Shown: positions 11,640-22,330, counted from the first letter of the stretch. The stretch is 64,000 nucleotides of DNA from Gnetum montanum (GCA_015680685.1 MNCI01002119.1:732569-796568); one strand, 5' to 3'. Notes: generated by a model from the sequence alone, not told the origin. Made by a program: numbers and translations.

Positions 11640-12473
11640 AAAAAATGGGTTGCTGCATTCACATGGTCATAGCCTGAGTTGACTGGAATTGATCCCAAGG
11701 TTTGGCAGCATTGGATCTATCTTGACCCATCCATGAAGCCACGACGACAGCCACAAAAATAGTTGAATCCCAAATTGAAGCAAGTTGTAAAGGATGAAAT
11801 CAAACAGTTGCTAAAGACGGGATTCATTTATTTTGTCGTCGATAGTGAATGGGTTAGCCCACTCGTTATCGTCCCTAAAAAAGGTGAAAAGTGGAGGGTT
11901 TGTATTGATTTTCAATTGCTCAATATGACAACCTTCAAAGACCACTTCTCGCTCCCATTTTTGGACCAAGTGTTGGACACCATAGCTGGGCACCGCTACT
12001 ATAGCTTTTTGGATGGTTATAGTGGTTATAACCAAATCCAAATAATACCAGAGGACCAGGCCAAAACTACTTTCACAAGTCCATGGGGGACTTTCGCATA
12101 TAAGAAGATGCCCTTTGGCCTGTGCAATGCACCTACTACGTTCCAACGCCTTGTCCTAAGCATCTTCCAACAACAAATCGGCAATGGTGTAGAAGTCTTC
12201 ATGAATGAATTCTCCACCTATGGGGCCATGTTCGAGCAAGCCTTGGACCGTCTAGAGTAGGTTTTGAAAAGGTGTGTAGACACCAATCTATGGCTCAATT
12301 GGAAGAAGAGCCATTTGATGGTCCAAGAAGACATCGTGCTAGGGCATCACATCTCACAAACAGGGATTAGCGTAGATCCTGAAAAGATCAGGGTTATCCA
12401 AGGAATTACCTGCCAACCAAGTACCATCAAAGATTTTTGGTCATTCCTTGGACACACTGGTTACTACTGGTGA
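11640..12473 (+). pseudogene. Reverse transcriptase region of element A
   Basis: Ty3/gypsy RT. Visible motifs in order: GFIYFVVDSEWVSPLVIVPKK, WRVCIDFQLLNMTT, the motif A block YYSFLDGYSGYNQI, the motif B block KKMPFGLCNAPTTFQR, and the motif C block VFMNEFSTYG. Family members have (F/Y)xDD at motif C, so both catalytic Asp positions (here Asn and Glu) are lost. The thumb region continues at 12264-12473 (VLGHHISQTGISVDPEKI). Stops at about 12258-12260 and 12471-12473 interrupt the frame. Inactive. Confidence 0.9.
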
Positions 12474-12990
12474 TTCATTGAAAACTTCTCGAAGATCGCC
12501 AAGCTGTTGGTAGAGCTGACAAAGAAGGATGCTCCTTTCATCTAGACTAAGGAATGCGAGTCTGCATTCCAAGTGCTAAAATAGAAACTTGTAGAAACTC
12601 TAGTTCTACGAGCCCCCGATTGGTCTAGATCCTTTCACATCATGACAGATGCATCCAACTACGCCTTGGGAGCCGTGCTTACATAGTGTGATGATAAAAA
12701 ATGTCCCTATTATATCCACTATGCAAGTCGTAGCATTGTGGGTACTTAGTTGAACTACACCACCACTAAAAAGGAGTTGATGACGGTGGTGTTCGCCTTG
12801 GAAAAATTTCGACACTATGTGCTCAGATACGAGGTGTTTGTGCATACTGACCACAATGCTATCTAGTTCCTAATGAACAAACCAATGGTGAGCCCCTATA
12901 TAATCTGGTGGTTGATGATTCTTCAGGAGTTTGATCTTACCATGGTAGACCGGAAGGGGATCGAGAATGTGGTTGCCGACCACTTATCTC
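12474..12990 (+). pseudogene. RNase H region of element A
   Basis: In the same frame as RT and integrase. The four acidic positions of the family are visible: TDASNYALGAVL, KKELMTVVFALEKF, VHTDHNAI and VADHLSRL. Five in-frame TAG codons fall between 12474 and 12870. The last part is open and runs straight into the integrase frame. The domain is degraded, but its motif order is intact. Confidence 0.85.
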
Positions 12991-14381
12991 GGTTGCGATG
13001 GGATGATGTAGAAGAGGAGGAGCCATTATCCAACCAATTTCCAAATGAACTCCTCTTCACAGACACAGTTGATCTACAAGTGAACAAAGAATCCCCTTGG
13101 TTGAGCTGCATCCTCACCTACCTCACCACTCAAGAGTTGCCAAAGGAGTGGAACCATCGGCAGAAACAACATTTTCTCCATAAGGCCAAGCATTTCATGG
13201 AAATCAATGGCCACATGTACAAGGTGTGCGCAAATGGCTTGGTTCGATGGTGTGTCCCTGATGATGATACGTTGCGCATCCTCCAGGATGCTCATGAGGG
13301 CCCTTGTGGAGGCCACTATGCTGGATGCTGCACTGCCATTAAGATCCTACTTACAGGGTATTACTGGACCACCATCTTTAAGGATGCACAATGGTTCACC
13401 CACTCCTGCGAACAATGCCAGAGGGATGGTGGGATGACGGCACGGTTGGAGGGACCTCAACAGTGGATCCAGCCACTAGAGCCCTTCGACATTTGGGGTA
13501 TCGACTTCATGGGATCCATCACACCCCTATCAAACGGGAAGACCTACATCATCGTAGCTGTGGACTACTGTACAAAGTGGGTCGAAGTAGTAGCCGTTGT
13601 CGACTATTCTTCCAACACCGCTGCACGATTTGTCCAACAACAAATCATTAATAAGTTTGGAATGCCACGTGCACTCATTTCAAATAATGGAACTCACTTT
13701 ACGGGTGTCACTTTTTGGAAACTCATGCAATGCTTAGGGGTAACGCATAAATTCACAACCCCCTATCACCCCCAAGCCAATGGGCAAGCCGAAGTCACCA
13801 ATAGGGAGTTCACCAAGATCCTTACCCAAACCATCAGCAAATATAGGAGGGATTGGAGCACTAAGCTTAACGATGCCCTATGGGCCTATCGCTCCACTTG
13901 GAAACTTCCTGTAGGGTACTCTCCCTATGAGTTAGTGTACGGAAAGTTGCCAACACTTCCCATTCAGGCCAAACTTCGCACACTATCCACCGCCAATGAC
14001 TTAGGCCTTGACCTACCACTAGCACAACGTGAACGACTGATCAATCTAAGTGTGCTAGATGAGAATCGACTAGTGGCCCTATCCTCCAATGAGATCCACA
14101 AGGCCTACAACAAAAAATGACACGATCTTAGGATTCGGAAGGTCACGTTTAGATGTGGAGACAAGGTGTTGTATTGGAACCCCTCACACATATCCCAACC
14201 GACCAAGTTTCAAACATTGTGGGAGGGACCTTACATTGTCTCTGAAACCTTCCCATCCGGGGCCTTGCTCATCCACAAACCTACAGACCCCACCAAAACA
14301 TAGTTAGTCAACCACCAACAACTGAAACCTTTCCGCGAGCTCCACTCAACCAGTGCAACCACCTTGTCATCGCCAAGTTAG
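12991..14381 (+). pseudogene. Integrase with GPY/F segment, element A
   Basis: The longest open pol stretch (the frame is open from 12873 to 14120). The zinc domain has HEGPCGGHYAGC and SCEQCQRDGG (HHCC). The core has Asp in WGIDFMG, Asn instead of the second catalytic Asp in ISNNGTHF, and Glu in NGQAEVTNREF. The GPY/F-type segment LWEGPYIVSETFPSGALL follows at about 14218-14270. The pol frame ends at TAG 14379-14381, after TGA/TAG interruptions. No chromodomain is visible. Catalytically dead because of the D to N change, but family assignment is firm. Confidence 0.9.
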
Positions 14382-14416
14382 CCACGCTCCATTTTTCATG
14401 TCTCCTCCTTTCCACC

Positions 14417-14431
14417 CAGTCATGGGGGAGA
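14417..14431 (+). promoter_or_regulatory. PPT-like motif 1 (post-pol), element A
   Basis: CAGTCATGGGGGAGA, 36 bases after the pol stop. It resembles CAGTCGTGAGGGTA directly before the 3' LTR, and the same post-pol motif occurs in B (46794-46810) and C (55535-55551). Role unproven. Confidence 0.5.
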
Positions 14432-15937
14432 CCGTCATCCCTGCTGACCTATTCCACTACACCCCTCACCGTTTTGTCATTTTTTGTTTTACACCTTTTT
14501 TTTCACCATCATTTATACGTTTGTAAATTCTTTGTACAATTTTCCTTTCTTTACTTATTTTTCATTTCTTTGTGAATATTTTAATTTTTCACGTAATTGC
14601 TAATTCATCATCTTGTTGTCTTCAAATGTCTAGCATGGATGGTTTTCGTTGTGATGGGTAATGTGTACTCGTCCACCTAGTTGTCTAGTTTCTGCCCTCA
14701 CATGGTTCTTTTTTGAACTTTACGTCTACTTTCTGCTCATAAAATCGGCAGTGAGTTCACGTCATCCACCCATTCACCCACTCCATGATTTTCCTTCTGT
14801 TAAGCACATGCAACCCCTTACCTTAACAACATTTTAATTAATGTGTGACTTGTGTGGTTCCCAGATTAGGGGATGACCCATTGGTTTGAATCGGGTGTGA
14901 CTTCAAGGGGAATGCAATATTCGTTGTTCTATTCTACCCCTGAGTTTGTTGTTATGTCCTTACAAATTTCCTACCGCTCCACGTCCTTTCCATGGAAGCT
15001 TCTGGGCAGTTCGGCCTTGCATGGTGTGGTCCTCACTGAAAAATTCAAAAACATTAGGATTCAAAGCACACCCCTTGGTCAGATACATGCGAACCTGCAT
15101 GGCTCTTTGCATGGTGTGGTTCCCTCGAAAAAGAAAAAAAATAAATCAAATCACTATGTGGGAATTCAAAGCACACCCCTTAGACCGCTTCTAATGGGCC
15201 ATCGTACTAGTTATGGAACTTCCTTGGTCCCCTCTAACTTCGTCCTGTTCTACTTCCTTCCTCTCACGTTTGTCGGAGTGGTGGTTCTCTACGGGGTCAT
15301 TCTTGCTTCCTTAGGGGATGGCCGAGACTTTGTCTATTGCTGCGATGTCACTAAATGCGGATGGTTTTGGGTCTGAACTCAGGAACGGTTCTACCAGGTC
15401 ACTTAACCACATTTACACATGGGGTTTAATGTGACCGACAATCGAAATACCATTCTCTCATCTCTTTCTCTTCACCTAGTTCTCTCCACAACTCACCTCA
15501 CTGCCTCTTTTATGTCATGAAGGTTCGTCGTGATTTTCGTGGGTTTCCATGCCTTGGCGGAATCTTTTGAGTAGGAGTCTTACCTGGCCAACACCATTTC
15601 TTCGCCCTGGGGCCCATGGACCCTAGTGTTGAGGGCTACTAAGGCTATGGCCTGCTATGGGGAGGACCCACCTACATTTCCTTGGTTCCGCTTGTTAAGT
15701 TTCCCATCCTTTGGATTTCGTGGTTGACTAGTTTTCAGATCCCATCGCTCGATTTATTCCCCGCGGAGTTCTTTTTGAGTTCAATTCTCCTATTTTTTGT
15801 CTCTTTTTCGATCTTAATTACCTTTCTCATGTCCTCAGCCATGTTTGGGCCTCTCATGCGCTTCAACTGCCTCAATTTGGTGTTTCAAATTCATCATTTC
15901 GGGCTTTATATGGGTTGGTCAACGGGTGAACACCCCT
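14432..15937 (+). other. Post-pol non-coding region of element A with conserved boxes
   Basis: No credible ORF. It contains two imperfect copies (15017-15076 and 15105-15182) of a box beginning TTGCATGGTGTGGT and ending TTCAAAGCACACCCCTT. The same box is found on the - strand in C (54856-54939) and, half hidden by Ns, in B (46281-46338). A second box at 15632-15672 (GGCCTGCTATGGGGAGGACC) recurs in B, C and D. A single TTTTTGTTTTACACC at 14481-14495 corresponds to a short tandem array in B and C. Confidence 0.6.
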
Positions 15938-16027
15938 ACGTCGACAGGGCCCCGTCGACGCAATGACTGCGTATACGCGGCCGCATATACGTGGCCCTGT
16001 CGACACAGCACCTAACCCCTATATATA
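15938..16027 (+). promoter_or_regulatory. Internal promoter-like block upstream of ORF3, element A
   Basis: Three GTCGAC words (15940, 15954, 15999), CGTATACGCGGCCGCAT, CATATACG and ACGTGGCCCTGT are packed into ~65 bases, followed by TATATATA at 16020-16027. The same words in similar order lie upstream of the TATA box in the LTR of this element (7418-7500). The bases after the TATA box resemble those after the TATATATA of element D. Inference: a second RNA polymerase II promoter for ORF3. Confidence 0.55.
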
Positions 16028-16172
16028 CCCCATCGCACTTTGCCATTTTTCATCATTTGGAGCCCAAATTGAGGGGAGTTTTTGTCATTTTTTTTCCTAA
16101 CCTTTCCCAATGCACCTACATTCCACCGCGAGTCCGCATCAACCGAATCCTTTTCCTTTTCTGCACTTGGAG

Positions 16173-16395
16173 GTATGCTCTCAGTCGTGGGGGGGATGTG
16201 CCTATGTGTAATTAATTAATTAATTAATTCATTGGTTAATTATGAAAACTTTGACCCTAACCCATAAATTAACACTCCAGAAGACTTAACAATGTGCCTA
16301 TGCCAAAAACATAACTTGGTCAAACTAAGAAGGTATATACGGACCATCTTAAGTTACTTATGAATGGTCTAATGGGTGGTTATGTTTGATTGCAG
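16173..16395 (+). other. Predicted intron directly before ORF3, containing PPT-like motif 2
   Basis: A donor-like GAG|GTATGC ends at 16172, and a canonical acceptor, TTTGATTGCAG, ends at 16395, immediately before ATG 16396. Inside lie CAGTCGTGGGGGGGATG (16182-16198), a copy of the purine motif that precedes the 3' LTR, and an (ATTA)n run at 16213-16233. Both splice sites are read from sequence only. Confidence 0.45.
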
Positions 16396-19300
16396 ATGAC
16401 ACCCAAACCAAGGCATCCAAGGGACGAAGGACCATCACAACCAAGGGACAAGCGCCCACACACAGGAAGGGGACGAGGTGTGCAACCACTAGAGCATGTG
16501 AAGGGCTCTCATGCAACAGGGCCCTTTCGTGATAGACCTGACATAAAATCTCGTCATTAGATTCCCGAAGAGGAGATTCCTGGCAAGCAATCACTCAAGG
16601 ATGAGACCCCTTGGATAGCACCACGGCTTGAGGTCACCCTAACCCAAGCCTGCCTTGATGCTATCACGCCACGAGAGGTGCAACGGATGGTCCTCCAAGA
16701 GCTAAATTTTGGACCATTCCTCAAGAACATGCCAGAAGACGTGAGGCTCCAACTGCAGAACTCTCTGATGTGGCCAATCATCACAACCAGTGGTAAATGG
16801 TACTTAGGAGAAACTTATCTCTTCTGGACAAATCGGCAACCAGGGTCTAGAGTAAGAATCAAAGACATTTATGTCTCTTACTCTTCAAAGGCGATAGTGC
16901 AGGCTCTGGGGTTGCCCAAAACTGGGGCAGATGTGGTAGAAATTCCAAAACAGGCCGATCCAGAGGTAAAGGCACAATGGACCCGACGGTGCTATGGGGT
17001 AGAGTGCAAGGAATTCGACTCCCTAACCATGATGGAGAGAGTGTATGCAAAGATTGCATCTTACCATATGAACCCAACGGTAAGACCCAACAAAATCATA
17101 GCCTTCTCCGCTAGTGCATGTGTTGCCTTGAGTGGGAAATTTCCCATGAGTCTTCCACAGCTGTTGTTTTTGAAGATTGAAAAAAGGTTCGCTGAGAATG
17201 AACATGGAAGACGGGCTCTCCCATTTCCCTGCCTAATCCAAAAATTGTGCAAACGAGTAGGGATAGCACGATATTTCAACGATGTAATCCAGTGTGCCCC
17301 AATTGCCTCGTGGCGAGAGATGATGAAAGACAAAACTCCTGTCACCACACAAACAGAGGAAGAGCAGCAACCACCTCCACCACATCCACAAACAACACAG
17401 CCGAGCTCGCATACAACGGCAGAATACATTTGCGAGATCCGGAAAATGCTCTCGAGCCAGCGAGAGCAATCTGGCAGGACTGGTGGAGGAGAAGACCCTT
17501 TAGTCTATCGCCCTGCCATGAGCCACCTGGAGCAAGTGGCTCAATTAGTTAGCTTGCTTGAAAAGGCAGGGCCAATATTCCCCACCACTCGAGCACAAGT
17601 TTCAACTAGAACAGATCCAAGCATCCAAGATGTATCAACATCAACCCAACAGTTATTTCCCGAAATCTCAAGGAATGCTGCTACCTTCTCGGTCTGCTTG
17701 GAAGATGGTGAAGGTACGACAGTCCTGGTGATGCAGCACCAGGGACAAGAAGTTGCGGCCGAAGTGGTTGCTGACACAATCGCTACTGCTCTCAATGCAT
17801 CGATAGCACATGTACCAAACATTCATGGACTACAAGATGTACAGGTGTTTGCTGGAACTTTGCATAGCTAGATTGACGCAGCCCAACATGAAGAGTTGTT
17901 GGACTGACTGGTGGGAACCGGGCAACCGCTCCTGGATGTCTTTGACCTTTCGGACAAGATTACTGGAACCCAATCAAAGTTGCTCTCAGCAAGGGGCAAG
18001 AGCCTTCTTTTGGAAGGGCAACTTGAAGCTGCTCAAGTCGCTTGTCAGCGCTTGGCAACTGAGGTAGCCCAATTAAGAGCCTAGCTTGCCGATCCAACCA
18101 TCCTCAACCGCAAAATCACCAGAGATGAAAATTTTCAACAGCTTCAGCTTAAACTACAGATTGTTGAGGATGTGCAGGAGATAGCAATCCTTGACAAGTT
18201 AATAGCAGATGCCTGAGCGTATCACTTAGAGAAGGACTTGGCAGAGGTTCGGGAGGAGAACGTACGGTTGACTGCGGAGGTTCATCGCCTGCGTAATGTT
18301 GGTGCAGAGAACGAACACATGAAAACTTTCATCCACCAACAGCAGGAGGAGCTAGCCAGGGTGAACGCTGACATAAGAAGGTTGGCTACTGAAAATTGAA
18401 ATCTGTCAATGGAGGAGGTTCGGGCATTACGACAGAAGTCTACAAACGAAATTGTCGCTTGGAAGAACGAGGCCTTGAAATTTGAAAAAGTCAAAAATCA
18501 TTACAAGGACCAAGTGGTATTGCAGAAGGAGGTAAATGAGAAGCACATTCAAGTCTCCAAAGCCAAGATGAACCAAGCACTACAGCAGCTCCGAGAAGGA
18601 GGCAATGTATGGCATTCTATCTTCGATGGGTTGAATGCCTATAACAAAGTGAAAATCTGCCTAAAGGAGCTGCAAATTGAGGAGATGACAGAATACATGG
18701 AGTTGGCCAACCTTCGATATGCAAACCTGGTTATGCTCACAGCTGGGAGACCGCTGTCAAAGTTAGAAAAGTAAGTGGTTGCCTTGTATTCACTATACGA
18801 GGGAGAGTTCCAGGTGCACAAGGTGACAAAACAAAAGCTGGCAATAGCAAACGCAGAACTCGAGGTCCTCCGCCCAAGCTTTGAAGGACAACGTACAGTC
18901 GCAGAGGACCTGGCCCGAAGAATGAATGACTACTAGTAGTTGCAAGCATCAATCCAGGCATTTGACGTCAAATGCAAGCAATTCATAGCCTGGTTTGTCA
19001 ACTTAAAAGAACTCTTTCTGGTGTTGCCATGCCCTTGGGAAGTTCCAGTTTTAGCACACATTGGAGAAGCTGCTTGGACCATGAACGACCCCAGAAGCAA
19101 AGAAGAAAAGATAAGGGCTCTCTTGGAGGCTTTCTGGCTACCTCCAGAAGTTGCAGCTACCGCAAGGCAACCATCATTTGTGCTGCCACCAACGCATGGG
19201 CCAAAGGCTAGAGAAGGTCTGTCAGAACCACTGCCCTCTAGAACGATGTCATCTTCTCCAGCAATTTTGTGCATCATCCTACACAGTAGAGGCTCCAGGA

Positions 19301-19497
19301 CCAACAAGGTGTTCAATTTTGTCTCTAAACACTGCCATTTTTGTAATTTTTCCTCCTTTGTAACTCAGGAACTTGGTCAAATTCATGTTGTGTCATGTGT
19401 GTGTCATGTATGTGTTTTAGTCATGTGTGTTGTAAATAAGAATCCATACCTTCCAAATTGTAAAGTAACTCGAGGACGAGTTTTTGCTCAGTCGTGA
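16396..19497 (+). pseudogene. ORF3: large extra ORF between integrase and 3' LTR, element A
   Basis: One reading frame of about 1000 codons from ATG 16396, broken only by stops, nearly all TAG or TGA. Residues 1-60 are basic and Pro/Arg-rich. Residues ~90-300 (open from 16678 to 17871) resemble the family called putative plant transposon protein: KAIVQALGLP, a middle with YAKIASYHMNPT, and RALPFPCLIQKLCKRVGI near the end. A Pro/Gln-rich linker follows. From about 17900 to 18960 the frame is heptad-like coiled coil (EKDLAEVREENVRLTAEVHRL, LEVLRPSFEGQRTVAEDLAR). The C-terminal part has LPCPWEVP and an aromatic neighbourhood, conserved in element D. No signal peptide or membrane span is seen, so it is not an obvious envelope protein. 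Function unknown. Confidence 0.7.
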
Positions 19498-19502
19498 GGG
19501 TA
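19489..19502 (+). promoter_or_regulatory. Polypurine tract, element A
   Basis: CAGTCGTGAGGGTA abuts the first base of the 3' LTR, the position where plus-strand priming occurs in LTR elements. It is only moderately purine-rich in this copy. Confidence 0.65.
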
Positions 19503-20395
19503 TGATGAAGTGTCATTAAGTCATGTGTCGACTAGGTTGCGCATACACGGCCGCGTCGACACGGGCATGTTAACATAGCCTTCCTACGTCGATGTGGCCC
19601 CGTTTACATAGCTACCTATCTCGGCCTATAAATAAAAGGGCCTTCCGCCTCATTTAAACATCTTTCAGTTAGTTGTAGCGAAGCTCTTGTAGTTTGTTCC
19701 CGCAAGAGATAGAATATTTTTCTACAGCAGGTGTAAGAAAAGTGATCGACTCTTTATTCGAGCATTGATGTATCTGAGCCCATTTGCGTGACGACAATAA
19801 AGACGAACTATTCAAGCATTCCTTGCAGCATTTGGACTTAGTTATTTTATGCATTTAATAGTTTAATATGTTTATGCTTTATTAGTTACTTGTTAATTAC
19901 TTAAGTTTTCGTTATTATAATTTCAATCGCTATTGTTCATTCGTAGCTCTTTAAGGCCATAAGTACAACCATCTCGAACGTAAATCAAACACTTGGTAAG
20001 CCCAGTGACACTTAACGTCTAGTAACCTAGAAATATTACAAGATGCTCAAAACGTGCTCGAAAGATGGAATCGGATACTTATGCTAGGAATAGTTAGAGT
20101 ATAAGCAAGGATAATTATAGATTAGATAATAGTTTATTCCTTAATCTTCATACCTTAATTAGCCACCAAAAGATATGCAAAAAGATATAAAAATCATTAG
20201 CCTTAATCTCACTTAACCATCGTAATCAAAACTTCGCAAGTGAGATTAGGAGGACAACAACTGTTCTAACCCAAAGGTTTCACTAGTTAGAGTCTGGTAT
20301 ATGTTAAGTGCTTACAGTCTACGGACTTCGACCGGGTCGCATGTGAACGCCCGTGATTCGTATGGTTGGGCGTAGGGGTACCTAGCTACTCATCA
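19503..20395 (+). repeat. 3' LTR of element A
   Basis: Runs from TGATGAAGTGTC to CTACTCATCA, 893 bases, followed by TAGGC. TATAAATA is at 19627-19634. The U3 keeps the palindromic GTCGAC and ACGGCCGCG words, but the block is shorter than in the 5' LTR; indels account for the 20-base length difference. Confidence 0.92.
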
Positions 20396-20998
20396 TAGGC
20401 TTACATTCTAGTTGGTAAGCTAGCTTGGGGGGGTGTTGTCCTAAGCGAACAAGCCTTGGGTCAATTGTCTTCGAATATGCTATCCTAATTTGTGGACTTG
20501 CCCAACCAGAGCCTTAGAGATATGCTATCCTAATTTTGATGATCCTTTTCCTTTATGTGTATTTTTTTGCCCCTTTGTTGGCTTCTAAAGTGAAAGAAAA
20601 ATAGCTTCTCCTGATTGGATTTAATTTATATTTCAAAGTTGCTTTGCTTTAAAAGTTTTTTGATTTTCATTATTTTTGGTTTGAAACTTTTGCCTTTTTT
20701 GCATATAAGTAATGGTTTCTTTAACAAATATTCATTGCATATTTGAAGAGCAATCTTTGAAATTAACTCTAAGATATTTTTTGTTTGACAAGCACTCTTG
20801 GTCATCAATTTCCAATCCTGGTTGAAAGTAATAAATGAATACATAGATTCATATGTTTCACCACACCATGTCTATTAGAATTTTCATTTTGAAATTCAAA
20901 CCTTAATTTAGAGATGTATGATAAATATTTAGCATTCATATTGCAATAATATGGAGGGTAGATCATCCTCATCTAGTATGCAAGTGTTGATTTCACAT

Positions 20999-21130
20999 GT
21001 TACTTTTTTATATGTTAGATCATATTGTTTTATTTAGTTTTTGTTACTTTTTTATATGTTAGATCATATTGTTTTATTTAGTTTTTGTTACTTTTTTATA
21101 TGTTAGATCATATTGTTTTATTTAGTTTTT
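20999..21130 (+). repeat. Tandem repeat, 3 x 44 bp
   Basis: Three practically identical 44-base units starting GTTACTTTTTTATATG, at 20999, 21043 and 21087. The near-perfect identity indicates recent expansion. Confidence 0.9.
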
Positions 21131-21286
21131 GTGTATGTTCTGTCGAAGGGTGTGATGTGGGATTAGACTTAGAGGGATAAAAAACATAACATTTACACTA
21201 TGATACTTTGATAGAAATTTATTTATAACTTAATATTGTCCATTGGAATAGAACTTATGGAGCTATAACTAATAACCTAACCATGG

Positions 21287-21364
21287 AACCCAAACTTAAA
21301 AATGAAAAAGTCTATTAGAAATTTAACCCAAACTTAAAAATGAAAAAGTCTATATTAGAAATTT
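21287..21364 (+). repeat. Tandem duplication, 2 x ~38 bp
   Basis: Two copies of a unit beginning AACCCAAACTTAAAAATG, at 21287 and 21325. The second copy has a 2-base insertion. Confidence 0.8.
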
Positions 21365-22146
21365 AACAATAACTTGCTAGTCAAGTGGTACAGGTCTTGA
21401 CTTTCTCAAATTTCGGCTTCCACTATCTTTCGAAAATCGTTAACGGTTTTGGATTGGATTATGACTCAAATTTCGGCTTCAGCTTCGCATACAAGAAGTT
21501 ACAGAAGCGTACCAGTCTCTCTTTTCCTCTCTGAATCCACGCAAGCAAATTAACAACTTGCAGTTAAAAAAACGCAGATAATCCCCACAATCGTGTAAAA
21601 ATTTCTATTTGATTGCTTAAGCTTTCTCAGGAGAGCTTATATGATGTGGTTGTTCAGGAACCCAGTAAAGAAACGTTCGATTAGAGTGTTTCACAAACAG
21701 TGATGCTGAGTCAGGTCCGGAGTTGATCTGAGACTCTTTGGTTAGAAAACGTTCCGAAAGGAAGAACAGTAGACCATAATAACCATACTACAAAAGTTGC
21801 TTGTCTGAGCAAGTCCGGATTGTGGGTTTGTGGATAGTCTTTTCTCTTTTAGCATCAGGGCTGAGCTCATCCTTACTTGATTTGCCTGACAGGCCAAGAA
21901 TCCGTGTGCTTCAGCAAATCAACAGCAAAGGCAGTGAAACAGTTTCCCAAAATAAGTTTCGTATTCAAAAAGCCCTCTCTCAGTGGATTAGAATTTATAG
22001 TCAAATGTTGTGCCTGAGGCCCTCAGCCTGGCTGCAGTGTGCTTAAAATAATAAACAAAATAAAATGCATGCCAGCACGGCACTGCACTTATAGTTTGTT
22101 TGAGTTGAATAATTTTTTAAAGCAGTTTGAAGAAGCAGTAATCATG

Positions 22147-22330
22147 AATGCATGGGAACTCTGACAAGAACAAGAATATGTGAATTATGGGAATTGGAAT
22201 TTGTGGTGATTGCCCAATTCTCATTGGCTTTTCTCCCTAATGCATGGGAACTCTGACAAGAACAATAATATGTGAATTATGGGAATTGGAATTTGTGGTG
22301 ATTGCCCAATTCTCATTTGCTTTTCTCCCT
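22147..22330 (+). repeat. Tandem duplication, 2 x 92 bp, upstream of DEK
   Basis: Units at 22147-22238 and 22239-22330, both starting AATGCATGGGAACTCTGACA and ending CTTTTCTCCCT, with only a couple of mismatches. They lie about 260 bases upstream of the predicted DEK start, so they could be in its promoter or leader. Confidence 0.9.

Larger units (their letters stand above)
7380..20395 (+). mobile_element. Complete Ty3/gypsy LTR retrotransposon A with extra ORF3
   Basis: Flanked by the 5-bp target duplication TAGGC (7375-7379 and 20396-20400). It has LTRs of 913 and 893 bases, a tRNA-Asp-type primer site, gag, protease, RT, RNase H and integrase in that order (Ty3/gypsy order), and a ~3.1 kb ORF3 between integrase and the 3' LTR. 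Integrase is followed by a GPY/F-type segment and no chromodomain is seen. Long LTRs, this primer site and an extra downstream ORF fit the Athila/Tat (non-chromovirus) branch. Coding regions carry many in-frame stops and at least two frameshifts, so this copy is dead. At 13 kb it is the longest intact structure in the window. Confidence 0.92.

Noticed and set aside
14873-15376. 167-codon ORF after pol in element A
   Set aside because: It overlaps the conserved non-coding boxes, has a low-complexity hydrophobic translation, and no equivalent frame is open in C.
16396-19497. ORF3 as a retroviral envelope
   Set aside because: No signal peptide, membrane span or cleavage site is visible; the long coiled coil and plant-transposon-like domain argue for another role.
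20999-21130. CRISPR-like array
   Set aside because: Units are contiguous 44-base tandem repeats without spacers, in a plant genome.
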